Shown in pieces: positions 29,907 through 40,495 of a DNA stretch of 64,000 nucleotides. The notes below the pieces were generated by a model. It made no database searches. It was not told the DNA's origin and was given only the letters and a program-made list of their open reading frames with translations. The position numbers and the translations under genes are program-made. Source of the DNA: Stenotrophomonas maltophilia (lineage in GTDB: Bacteria; Pseudomonadota; Gammaproteobacteria; Xanthomonadales; Xanthomonadaceae); contig NZ_LYVJ01000010.1 in assembly GCF_001676385.1 (NCBI RefSeq), forward strand, positions 158,209 through 222,208. Direction: 5' to 3'. The stretch's first letter is position 1. Each line of letters opens with the position of its first letter.

Positions 29907-29926
29907 GTGTGGACCTTGGTCCACAC
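29907..29926. repeat. Short palindrome, GTGTGGACC subfamily
   Basis: GTGTGGACCTTGGTCCACAC, preceded by GTGG. A close relative is at 38535 (GTGTCGACCTTGGTCGACAC, also preceded by GTGG). Layout resembles REP elements with a GTGG rather than GTAG head. Confidence 0.55.
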
Positions 29927-29936
29927 GCCTTCATGA

Positions 29937-29968
29937 AAACGGCCCGCTTGCGCGGGCCGTTCTCTTTA
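29937..29968. terminator. Bidirectional terminator between VOC gene and gcvP
   Basis: AAAACGGCCCGC, loop TTGC, GCGGGCCGTTCTCTTT. It has a T-run on both strands, so it can end the VOC transcript (+) and gcvP (-). Confidence 0.78.
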
Positions 29969-29984
29969 CCGATGCAGCGAGGAA

Positions 29985-32852
<2,868 letters not shown>

Positions 32853-32918
32853 GGCGAAGGATCCGTCAGGAAAGGGCACGCACGGGCACAAGCCGCCGGT
32901 CGGCGGTCTGCGGGCGCC

Positions 32919-33085
32919 CCTCTGTCCTTTTGCCTGAGAGTTTGGAAGTGCGGATGGCCGCAGCTTCGTGCCCCTTCGGCGCCGGATCGAACCGGTCTCT
33001 CCAGAGTTGTGTTGCGGGTGGTATCGGGCCTGAGCGATTACGGGCGTTGCGCCTTCGGCAGCGGTGTTCCGCTTCTCCCACCGTG
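32919..33085 (-). promoter_or_regulatory. Tandem glycine riboswitch upstream of gcvP
   Basis: On the minus strand two aptamers lie in series. Aptamer 1 (about 33085-33015) has GGTGGGAGAAGCGG and GCTGCCGAAGGCGCAAC. Aptamer 2 (about 33007-32919) has CTCTGGAGAGACCGG, GCGCCGAAGGGGCACG and the highly conserved 3' part CTCTCAGGCAAAAGGACAGA. These are the core motifs of the gcvT/glycine riboswitch class, which activate glycine cleavage genes when glycine is high. A GCCGCC/GGCGGT hairpin at 32892-32907 may be part of the expression platform. The remaining 33102-33313 before the exporter gene shows nothing I recognise. Confidence 0.92.
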
Positions 33086-33095
33086 TTGCCCGCCG

Positions 33096-33101
33096 ATTAT
33101 A
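33096..33101 (-). promoter_or_regulatory. -10 box of the gcvP promoter
   Basis: A perfect TATAAT on the minus strand, 11 bp before the first riboswitch aptamer, which is the right place to start the leader. The -35 region is poor. Confidence 0.55.
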
Positions 33102-33313
33102 GCTCGTTGCGGGCTTTCCGGCCCGGTTCAGCGACCGGGCGCGTGCCTGAATGGCAGGCGCCGTGGCCGTGCGTTCTGTGCACTGCTGCATGGCGCCGGG
33201 CGCACTCGCCCCCTATGATGGAGGGATACCCGAATTCATCCGGCGCCGTCCCTGCTGCATGGGACCGGCGCCCGCCGTGCGTGCCACGCCCGGCCCTGCC
33301 GGACGCCTTCTCA

Positions 33314-34540
33314 ATGACCGCCGCTGTTGCTCCTTCCACCCGCCGCATGGCCCTGCTGCTTGCCGGCCTGGCCATGTTCGGCCCGTTCTCCATCGACACC
33401 ATCTTCCCGGCCTTCCCGCAGCTGGCCCAGCGCCTGGCGGTGGACGAGGTGGCGGTACAGCAGACCATCAGCGTATACCTGCTGTTCTATGGCCTGATGA
33501 GCCTGGCGCATGGCCCGCTGTCCGATGCCTGGGGCCGCAAGCGGGTGATCCTCGGCGGCCTGGTGGTGTTCATCGCGGCGTCGGTCGGCTGTGCGCTGTC
33601 GACCGACCTGACCACGCTGCTGGCGTTCCGTGCACTGCAGGGCCTGTCAGCGGGCGTGGGCATGATCGTCGGCCGTGCCGTCATCCGCGACCTGTACCAC
33701 GGTCATGACGCACAGCGGCTGATGAGCCAGGTGTCGATGCTGTTCGGCATCGCTCCAGCGATCGCGCCGATCATCGGCGGCTGGATCCTGCTCAGCGGCG
33801 CCGGCTGGCCGCTGATCTTCTGGTTCCTGGTGGTGTTCTCGCTGGTGCTGCTGGCGGCTACCGCACGCTTCCTGCCGGAAACCCACCCGGTCGAGGCACG
33901 GGTGCCGCTGTCGCCACGCGCGCTGCTGCGTGACTACGTGCGCATCGGCTTCAACCCGCGCTTCCTGCGCCTGGCGCTGGCGGGCAGCATCGGTTTCGGC
34001 GGCATTTTCCTGTACATCTCCTCGGCGCCGGTCTTCGTGATGCAGCACCTGCATCTGGGCGAAGGTGGATTCGCGTGGTTGTTCATTCCCACCATCGGCG
34101 GCATGACCACCGGCTCGTTCCTGTCCGGGCGCATGGCTGGCCGCATCACCGCAACCCGCCAGGTCGCCATTGGTTTCGGATTCTGCGCGCTGTCGGCGCT
34201 GCTGAACCTCGGCTATGTGGGACTGGCCGCGCAGTTCGCGCTGCCGTGGGCCGTGCTGCCCATCTTCCTGGGCGGCATGGGCATGGCGCTGATCTTTCCG
34301 ATCCTGGCGCTGGCGGTATTGGACATGTACCCGCACCAGCGGGGCCTGGCGTCATCGCTGCAGGCGTTCGTGCAGTTGATGATCAGTACCGTGGTGGCCG
34401 GCGTGGCCTCACCGCTGCTCAGTGCCAGCCCGCTGCAGCTGGCGCTGGGCCAGGCTGCATTCTTCGCGGCCGGCTTCGTGTTCTGGTACTGGGAGCACCG
34501 GCGCGAGCGCGCAGTACGAGCGGCCTGCATCGATCATTGA
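33314..34540 (+). CDS. Bcr/CflA-family multidrug efflux MFS transporter
   Basis: A 408-residue protein with 12 predicted helices. MFS motif A after helix 2 is GPLSDAWGRKRVILGG, and the N-terminal FSIDTIFPAFPQLAQRL is typical of Bcr/CflA (DHA1) drug-proton antiporters. VLDMYPHQRGLASSLQAF near helix 10-11 also fits that family. The siderophore-interacting protein gene is 141 bp downstream, and some MFS exporters of this class move siderophores, so drug or siderophore export are both possible. No clear ribosome site precedes ATG 33314; the start is chosen by family alignment. Confidence 0.88.
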   Translation: MTAAVAPSTRRMALLLAGLAMFGPFSIDTIFPAFPQLAQRLAVDEVAVQQTISVYLLFYGLMSLAHGPLSDAWGRKRVILGGLVVFIAASVGCALSTDLTTLLAFRALQGLSAGVGMIVGRAVIRDLYHGHDAQRLMSQVSMLFGIAPAIAPIIGGWILLSGAGWPLIFWFLVVFSLVLLAATARFLPETHPVEARVPLSPRALLRDYVRIGFNPRFLRLALAGSIGFGGIFLYISSAPVFVMQHLHLGEGGFAWLFIPTIGGMTTGSFLSGRMAGRITATRQVAIGFGFCALSALLNLGYVGLAAQFALPWAVLPIFLGGMGMALIFPILALAVLDMYPHQRGLASSLQAFVQLMISTVVAGVASPLLSASPLQLALGQAAFFAAGFVFWYWEHRRERAVRAACIDH

Positions 34541-34681
34541 GCAGCACGCAGGGACGGGGCCGGCCGTGCTGCCTGCGCGGCTTGCCGTGGCGGGCCGCCA
34601 GCGTAGGCTGGGCGTTCCAGCCAGCCGGTGCATGGAAGCACCACAGCCAGCCGATCCGATGCCGTTGCATGAGGTTTCCGC

Positions 34682-35590
34682 ATGGCTGCACAGCAGACCT
34701 ATCGCTTGTTCCAGGTGGCGCTGAAGGAGCGCCGCATCCTGTCCCCTTCGCTGGACCGCATGGTGTTCACCGGTGCCGATGTGGCACGGATGGGGACCGG
34801 AGGTCCCGACCAGCGGATCAAGGTGTTCTTTCCCTTGCCGGGGCAGTCCGTGCCGCAGGTGCCCAGCGGTGCGGACTGGTACCTGCGCTACCGGGCCATG
34901 GCCGAGGACCTGCGGCCGCCGATGCGCACCTACACCCTTCGCCAGCTCCGCGCCGGGCAGTGCGAGGTCGACATTGATTTTGTCATCCACGGCGAGGCCG
35001 GGCCTGCCTCGCGCTGGGCCATGCGTGCACGGCCGGGCGACCGCGTGGTGCTGCTGGCTCCCGACGCCGACGGCGCCGGCAGCAGCGATGGGTGGGAGTG
35101 GCGGCCGCCGGCCGGTGTCGGCCAGGTGCTGCTGATGGCCGACGAAACCGCGTTGCCGGCAGTGGCCGGTATCCTCGAGGAACTGGCGGTGATGCCGGAC
35201 CCGCCGCGAACGCTGGCCCTGCTCGAAGTCGCCCAGGCGGGCGACGCGGTACCGTTGAAGGCACCGGCATCGGCCGAGCTGGTCTGGCTGCCGCGCGGCC
35301 AGGCGCCCTATGGACAGCCCCTGCTGCAGGCCGTGCAGGCACGGCTGGCCGCGGCCGGGGGCGTGGCCGGGAGCGTGGCCGCCAGGGATGCGCTGGAGGA
35401 CATCGACGTCGACGCGCAGATCCTGTGGGAGCAGGCCGACTCCAGCGTCGCGGGGCCGCTGTACGCCTGGGTGGCGGGCGAGGCCGGCGCGGTGCGGGCG
35501 ATCCGTCGCCATCTGCTCCACGACTGCGGGCTGGACCGGCGTGCGATCACCTTCATGGGCTACTGGCGGCATGGCAAGGTGCTGGACTGA
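34682..35590 (+). CDS. Siderophore-interacting protein (ferric-siderophore reductase, ViuB/SIP type)
   Basis: A 302-residue cytoplasmic flavoprotein. The FAD-binding motif RTYTLRQL lies near residue 81, followed by DIDFVIHGEAGPASRWA. The C-terminal half has the family ending GEAGAVRAIRRHLLHDCG and AITFMGYWRHG. SIP proteins reduce ferric siderophores with NAD(P)H to release iron. It may form a unit with the upstream MFS transporter. No siderophore synthesis or receptor gene is in the window. Confidence 0.9.
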   Translation: MAAQQTYRLFQVALKERRILSPSLDRMVFTGADVARMGTGGPDQRIKVFFPLPGQSVPQVPSGADWYLRYRAMAEDLRPPMRTYTLRQLRAGQCEVDIDFVIHGEAGPASRWAMRARPGDRVVLLAPDADGAGSSDGWEWRPPAGVGQVLLMADETALPAVAGILEELAVMPDPPRTLALLEVAQAGDAVPLKAPASAELVWLPRGQAPYGQPLLQAVQARLAAAGGVAGSVAARDALEDIDVDAQILWEQADSSVAGPLYAWVAGEAGAVRAIRRHLLHDCGLDRRAITFMGYWRHGKVLD

Positions 35591-35673
35591 CCGCGCTGGA
35601 TCGAGCGCGCGTGAAGCGGCGCGGCGGGCGGGGTGCGCTATCCTTGCGCCCCCCCTCGCTGCGGTACCGCACC

Positions 35674-36066
35674 ATGTCCACCAGCTCCAAGACCCGCCGC
35701 GACCAGCGCCGTCGCCAGGAAAAGCAGGCCGCCAACAAGGCCGCCGCCCAGGCTTCGCCGGTGGAACCGCATGCCGAGCTGCGCGATCCGCAGCGTACCC
35801 TGCTGGCCGGCATCGTCCGCCGTGACGGCGAATGGGTGCTGGGCATGGACGGCCGCATCGCCGGTCACAGTGACAGCGCCGCACAGGTGCTGGCGCTGAT
35901 CATGCAGGCCGGTGAACTGCACGAGCGCAACGGTACGCCGGTGCGCCTGATGTACTCCGATGCGCTGCGCGATGCCGCGCACGCCGAAGCGAAGGACAAG
36001 GGCCAGACCTTCGAGGAATTCAAGGCCGAACTCGCTGCGGCGATGGCGGCCAAGAAGGGCAGCTGA
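35674..36066 (+). CDS. Conserved protein of unknown function
   Basis: A 130-residue soluble protein I do not recognise. The first 28 residues are a basic, Lys/Arg/Gln/Ala-rich helix (KTRRDQRRRQEKQAANKAAA). Residues 35-100 look like a small mixed alpha-beta domain (RTLLAGIVRRDGEWVLGMDG, VRLMYSDALRDAAH). An acidic/basic helical tail ends in KKGS. No signal peptide or membrane segment. It starts 84 bp behind the siderophore-interacting protein, possibly in its operon; a SMAG dimer follows. Confidence 0.7.
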   Translation: MSTSSKTRRDQRRRQEKQAANKAAAQASPVEPHAELRDPQRTLLAGIVRRDGEWVLGMDGRIAGHSDSAAQVLALIMQAGELHERNGTPVRLMYSDALRDAAHAEAKDKGQTFEEFKAELAAAMAAKKGS

Positions 36067-36078
36067 TTGCGCCCGATC

Positions 36079-36153
36079 TGTAGAGCCGAGCCATGCTCGG
36101 CTTGCCACGCTCGGCGCGCTGGAAAAGCGGCCGAGCATGGCTCGGCTCTACAA
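36079..36153. repeat. SMAG dimer
   Basis: Arms TGTAGAGCCGAGCCATGCTC and the inverse ending CATGGCTCGGCTCTACA, spacer about 24 bp. Convergent gap before the M2 peptidase gene. Confidence 0.85.
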
Positions 36154-36160
36154 CACCGGG

Positions 36161-36193
36161 AAAGGGGCGGATCCTCGTGGACCCGCCCCTTTT
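36161..36193. terminator. Terminator of the M2 peptidase gene, possibly two-way
   Basis: Stem AAAGGGGCGG / CCGCCCCTTT around an 11-nt loop. It lies directly behind the peptidase stop (minus strand); the plus strand also has TTTTCTC after it. Confidence 0.6.
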
Positions 36194-36194
36194 C

Positions 36195-38162
36195 TCATTT
36201 CGCCGCCGTCGCTGCCGCGTTGGCCTGCCAGCCACACATCTGGCCTTCGTTCTGCTGCTTGAGCCACTCGTTGACCGGGGTGAAGTACTCGATCATCGGG
36301 CCGGCATCGAGTTTGTCGGTACCGGTCAGCTCCTTCAGCGTGGCCTGCCACGGCTGGCTGGCACCCTTGCTCAGCATCGCCCAGTACTTCTGGCCGGCTT
36401 CCTTGTTGCCGTAGAAGGTGCACTCGTGCAGCGGGCCCTTGTAGCCGGCGGCATCGCACAGGCCCTTGTAGAACTGGAACTGCAGGATACGGGCCAGGAA
36501 GTAGCGGGTGTACGGCGTATTGCCGGGCACGTGGTACTTCGCACCCGGGTCGAAGAATTCTTCGCCGCGGGTGCCTGCGGGGGCCACGCCCTGGTATTTC
36601 GCCTTCAGGTCCCACCAGGCCTTGTTGTAGTTGTCCGCGGTGATCGAACCGTCGAACACGCCCCAGCGCCAGCGGTCGATCATCAACCCGAACGGCAGGA
36701 ATGAAACGCCCGACAGGGCCATGCGCATCTGGTTGTTGATGACCGCTTCGCGGCTTTCGGTCGGCGCGTCGACCAGGCCGATCGAGCTCAGGTACTTGGG
36801 CGTCATCGCCAGCACGATGGTGTCACCGATCGCTTCATGGAAGCCATCGTTGGCACCGCCCTGGAACAGCGGCGGCAGCGGGTTGTAGGCCAGGTCGTAA
36901 TAGATGTGGCCCAGCTCGTGATAGATGGTGGTGAAGTTCTCTTCGTTCGGCTTGATGCACATCTTGGTGCGCACGTCGCCTTCCATGTTCATGTCCCAGG
37001 CGCTGGCATGGCAGACCACGTCGCGGTCGTCGGGCTTGATGAACTGGGTCTTCTCCCAGTACGACTGTGGCAGCGACGGCATGCCCAGCGACACGTAGAA
37101 GTCCTGCGCACGCTCGGTCATCTGCCTGGCGGTACGCAGTTCCGCTTCACGCTGCGCCTTGTACTGCGCCGCCACGTTGGCGTCCTTGCCGGCCTTGGCC
37201 AGCGCTGCGCTCAGGTTGGCCTGGTACTGCTTTTCAAGCGCTGCAGTGATGTCCAGGCTGCCGGCGCCCGGATATGGTTCCAACTGGTCCCACAGGTTCG
37301 ACCAGTCCTGCTGCCACATGTTGCCCAGCAGGTGGGCAGCGATCAGGCCGTTGCCCACTTCGGCCTTGTCCTTGCCATAGGTCTTGTCCAGCCTGCCGCG
37401 CGCGTAGCAGTGCAGTTGCTCGTACATCGGCTTGACCTGTTCCCACAGGCGATCGGTTTCGGGGCCGATCTGCTCCGGCGGCATGTCGTAGCCGCTGCGC
37501 CACATCTGGCCGGCATCGGCGAAACCCATGCTCCTGGCGCCCTCGTTCACCAGGCCAACGAACTTCTGATAGTCGCCGCGCATGCTCTTGGCGGTGCTGT
37601 GCCAGCCCTGCCAGGCATCGAGTTGCCTGTCGTAGTCGCGGCTGCTGGCCAGCACATCTTCCAGCTCGCCCAGCTGGCGGCAGGACTTCGGATCATTGGC
37701 GTCGGTGCAGTACTTGCCGGCGCCGTAGCTGCCCTCCATGCGGGTGGCGATCTGGGTCAGCTCGGCCAGCTTGGCCGGGTCGCGCGGTGCCGGCATCGAG
37801 GACATCAGCTTCAGCAGGTGGATCGCTCGCTTGCTGTCCTCGCTCATTGGCTGGCCATCGAATCTGGCAGCCTGTTCGATCCAGCTGTTGAGCTGGGTCA
37901 GTGAACGCTCGTTGGCCTTGGCCGCGATGCGCTCGGAATCACTGTTGATGTAGGTGGAGGACAGCCACTGCGCCGAGGTCATCTCCGGATACGCGGCCTT
38001 GAATTCGGCATTGATGCGGGCCACGAACTGGTCGGCGGTTTCGCCGGCCGGGGCGCTGCTGCTGGCCGCATCGGTGCCAGGGGCAGCGTCCTTCTTGCAG
38101 GCGACCAGGGCCAGCGCGGCGGCGGCAATTGCCGAGGCCAGCAGGAGATGACGATGTTTCAC
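36195..38162 (-). CDS. M2-family metallopeptidase (ACE-like peptidyl-dipeptidase), lipoprotein
   Basis: A 655-residue zinc dipeptidyl carboxypeptidase related to angiotensin-converting enzyme. Zinc ligands are His415 and His419 with catalytic Glu416 in YHELGHIYYD, and Glu443 in FHEAIGD, the same 24-residue spacing as in ACE. The N-terminus KHRHLLLASAIAAAALALVAC has a lipobox (LVAC, Cys22) and a Ser/Ala-rich linker, so the enzyme should be lipid-anchored in the envelope. The start is GTG 38162 with AAGGA upstream; an ATG far upstream would read through repeat DNA. The gene stands alone between repeat blocks. Confidence 0.93.
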   Translation of the reverse strand: MKHRHLLLASAIAAAALALVACKKDAAPGTDAASSSAPAGETADQFVARINAEFKAAYPEMTSAQWLSSTYINSDSERIAAKANERSLTQLNSWIEQAARFDGQPMSEDSKRAIHLLKLMSSMPAPRDPAKLAELTQIATRMEGSYGAGKYCTDANDPKSCRQLGELEDVLASSRDYDRQLDAWQGWHSTAKSMRGDYQKFVGLVNEGARSMGFADAGQMWRSGYDMPPEQIGPETDRLWEQVKPMYEQLHCYARGRLDKTYGKDKAEVGNGLIAAHLLGNMWQQDWSNLWDQLEPYPGAGSLDITAALEKQYQANLSAALAKAGKDANVAAQYKAQREAELRTARQMTERAQDFYVSLGMPSLPQSYWEKTQFIKPDDRDVVCHASAWDMNMEGDVRTKMCIKPNEENFTTIYHELGHIYYDLAYNPLPPLFQGGANDGFHEAIGDTIVLAMTPKYLSSIGLVDAPTESREAVINNQMRMALSGVSFLPFGLMIDRWRWGVFDGSITADNYNKAWWDLKAKYQGVAPAGTRGEEFFDPGAKYHVPGNTPYTRYFLARILQFQFYKGLCDAAGYKGPLHECTFYGNKEAGQKYWAMLSKGASQPWQATLKELTGTDKLDAGPMIEYFTPVNEWLKQQNEGQMCGWQANAAATAAK

Positions 38163-38234
38163 GGGCGGTCCTTGGGTGGTGAACGACGGCCGAAGGCTAG
38201 TGGGCGGCCGCCGCCACCGCAAGTGGCGGAAGTC

Positions 38235-38502
38235 GGCCGGGCGGCGCCCGGCACCCGCAGAGGCCAGAGCACAAGCAACAGCAACCGCCGAAGCAACCGC
38301 AACAGCGGGGTATCCGTGGGATGGCGCGGCGGTGTGGGCTTGCAGGACACGCCGTAAACCCCGCTCCGCGGTCCGGCCCAGCCGCCGGCGGCTGCGCGTT
38401 CGGGCGCTTGCGAAGCAGTGCTTCGCAAGCAAAGCGCCCTCACCCATGGGGGCTCGATGGCGCCATCCATGGCGCCAACGGTCCTGCAAGCCCACACCGC
38501 CC
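38235..38502 (+). repeat. Composite fold-back element, copy A
   Basis: The module order is: GC hairpin GCCGGG-CGGC-GCCCGGC with CACCCGCAGAGG, an AGC/AAC-rich linker, GTATCCGTGGGATGGCG, then a perfect 21-bp inverted repeat (38328-38348 and 38481-38501) around a 132-bp loop. The loop holds a second hairpin (GCTTGCGAAGCA/TGCTTCGCAAGC). It has the same layout as copies at 38657, 52743 and 63837. It begins about 70 bp upstream of the M2 peptidase start. The whole 683-bp gap 38163-38845 holds repeats and no gene I can support. Confidence 0.65.
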
Positions 38503-38534
38503 CACCTCTGAAAGATCGCGGCGGCCGTTGGTGG

Positions 38535-38554
38535 GTGTCGACCTTGGTCGACAC
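38535..38554. repeat. Short palindrome, GTGTCGACC subfamily
   Basis: A perfect 20-bp palindrome GTGTCGACCTTGGTCGACAC except for its centre, preceded by GTGG; relative of the one at 29907. Confidence 0.55.
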
Positions 38555-38580
38555 ATCTGTCAGGTATCGACAATCAAAAT

Positions 38581-38621
38581 GGGGTCAGATCCGTTTTCCT
38601 CCGGAAAACGGATCTGACCCC
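38581..38621. repeat. GGGGTCAGATCC hairpin repeat, copy 2
   Basis: GGGGTCAGATCCGTTTTCC / GGAAAACGGATCTGACCCC with a short loop. The right flank AAGGTCATTCCAAC resembles the flank of copy 3, so the repeat unit may extend beyond the hairpin. Confidence 0.75.
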
Positions 38622-38656
38622 AAGGTCATTCCAACAGATCGCGGAAAACTGTCGAA

Positions 38657-38844
38657 GGCGGGGTGGGTCCGGTTGAGGGGGCGTGAGCCGCATGGATGCG
38701 GCGACCGAGCTTACATGGACGTACTTGCAGCGTCCCCCTCAACCGGACCCACCCCGCCAACCCACGGAATGCCAGCTTTTGCTGTCGCTTCGACTTCAGC
38801 TCTGGCTTCGGCAGGTGCAGGGCTGCAAGCCCTGCCGAACACCC
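38657..38844 (-). repeat. Composite fold-back element, copy B, directly behind eptA
   Basis: Read on the minus strand from the eptA stop: hairpin GCAGGGCTTGCAGCCCTG, ACCTGCCGAA, a GAAGC-type linker, TTCCGTGGGTTGGCGGGG, then a 25-bp perfect inverted repeat (38657-38681 and 38734-38758; arm GGCGGGGTGGGTCCGGTTGA plus GGGGG) around a 52-bp loop. Almost the same order and arm as copy D at 63837 behind recO. Confidence 0.65.
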
Positions 38845-38845
38845 C

Positions 38846-40495
38846 TCAACCTTCGCAGTTGGCGAACACGTCGCGGTCGCGCTCGTACAGCGAGGTCTTC
38901 ACCTGCATCAGGCCCAGCACCGACGGGAACAGGTTGTCATGATCGGTATAGGCCGCCGAACGCCTGCGCACGCACTGCAGGTCCAGCCCACGGCTTCTGG
39001 CGAAGCCCGGCGAGAACCACATCGTCATCGGCACCCGGGTCTGCTCGGCCGGGGCGATGGCGTAGGGCACGCCGTGCAGGAACAGGCCCTTCTCGCCCAG
39101 CGATTCGCCGTGGTCGGACAGGTAGATCATCGCCGTGTCGTAATCCTGCATGCCCTGCAACGTGCCGATGGTCTTGCTCAGGAAATGATCGGTGTACAGC
39201 ACGGCATTGTCGTAGCTGTTGGTGATCTCCTCACGCGAGCAGCGGCCGATGTCACGGGTATCGCAGGTCGGGGTGAAGCGGCGGAATGCGGGCGGATAGC
39301 GCTCGAAGTAGGCCGGGCCGTGGTTGCCCAGCTGGTGCAGCACTACCACCCGGTCGCCGGGCTTGGCACGCACCTGGAGTGCAAGGTCCTGCAGCAGGAT
39401 CTCGTCCATGCAGCGGCCATCGGCGCACAGCCCCGGGGTGGTCGCATCGGACAACGACAGGAAATCCAGGCCTTCGCACACGCCCTTGCAGCCGGACTGG
39501 TTGTCGCGCCACGACGGCGCAATGCCGGCGCGGTTCAGCACATGCAGCAGCGACTGGTGCGCGCGGATCTTCTTCTCGTCATAGTCGTGGCGGCCCCACG
39601 GCGAGAACAGGCAGGGCAGCGACACCTCGGTGCTGGTGCCGCAGGAATGCATGTCCGGGAAATTGATCACGCTGGCCTGCGCCAGTTCCGGCGTGGTATT
39701 GCGACCGCCGTTGAGGCCCCAGTTCTGCGCGCGCACGGTCTCGCCCATCACGATCACCAGCAGGCGCGGCTTGCTTGCCGGCGCGCGCGGTGTGGCCTTG
39801 GCATCGGTGCCGATCGGCAGCTTTGGCGCGCGCTGCACCGGGTTCTCGCTGCGCAGTGCACGCGGCATTCCCAGCAGCACGTTGGCCGGGGTAGCGAGGT
39901 AGCGCACTTCGCGCTGGTTGCGCATCAGCGCCGAGACGTCCTGGAACGAGATCAGTGCGCCGCCGATGGCGGTCACTGCAGCGATGGCCAGGAAGCCGAG
40001 GCGCCACAGCAGGCTGCGGCCCCAGCTGCGGCGGCGCAGCTGCACGCGCCACAGCAGCCCCATCGGCAGCAGGGCCAGCAGCAGTACCGGCCACAGCAGC
40101 GACACGGTCATCAGCTCGCGGCTTTCCTTGGGGTCGGTCGCCAGCACGTTGCGCAGCATGTCCGCATCCAGGTAGATGTGGTAGCGGCTCATGTAGTGCG
40201 CAGCGAACGCGGTCACCAGCAACAGCAGGCTGGTCACCACCTTGGCGTTCCAGCGCCAGACCAGGATGCCCAGCAGCACGCCGTGTGCGCCCAGCAGCAA
40301 CAGCAGCAGCGACAGCGCATAGCGCAGGCTGCCCGGATGGCTGGCCATCGCGCTGTGCCAGAACAGGCCGTTGCCCGCCACTGCGAAGAACAGGCTGGTC
40401 AGCGCGATCAGCGCTTCGGTGGACAGCTGCGGCTGCCAGCGGCGCAGGCTCGCCAGCGCAGGCAGGCGGGCGCGGCGTTGGACCGTTGCACTCAT
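38846..40495 (-). CDS. eptA: Phosphoethanolamine transferase, EptA/MCR family
   Basis: A 549-residue inner-membrane enzyme that moves phosphoethanolamine from phosphatidylethanolamine to lipid A. Five helices fill residues about 25-190. The periplasmic sulfatase-fold domain has the zinc site parts MGETVRAQNWGLNGG and YLSDHGESLGEKGLFLHG. The nucleophile Thr289 sits in CGTSTEVSLPC, with paired cysteines as in MCR/EptA. Such enzymes lower binding of cationic peptides including polymyxin. It overlaps the PAP2 gene by 4 bp; the colRS genes lie nearby. Confidence 0.92.
   Translation of the reverse strand: MSATVQRRARLPALASLRRWQPQLSTEALIALTSLFFAVAGNGLFWHSAMASHPGSLRYALSLLLLLLGAHGVLLGILVWRWNAKVVTSLLLLVTAFAAHYMSRYHIYLDADMLRNVLATDPKESRELMTVSLLWPVLLLALLPMGLLWRVQLRRRSWGRSLLWRLGFLAIAAVTAIGGALISFQDVSALMRNQREVRYLATPANVLLGMPRALRSENPVQRAPKLPIGTDAKATPRAPASKPRLLVIVMGETVRAQNWGLNGGRNTTPELAQASVINFPDMHSCGTSTEVSLPCLFSPWGRHDYDEKKIRAHQSLLHVLNRAGIAPSWRDNQSGCKGVCEGLDFLSLSDATTPGLCADGRCMDEILLQDLALQVRAKPGDRVVVLHQLGNHGPAYFERYPPAFRRFTPTCDTRDIGRCSREEITNSYDNAVLYTDHFLSKTIGTLQGMQDYDTAMIYLSDHGESLGEKGLFLHGVPYAIAPAEQTRVPMTMWFSPGFARSRGLDLQCVRRRSAAYTDHDNLFPSVLGLMQVKTSLYERDRDVFANCEG

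Noticed and set aside
38683..38942. Small open frames in the repeat-filled gap before eptA
   Set aside because: They read through inverted repeats, lack ribosome sites and have no recognisable protein features.
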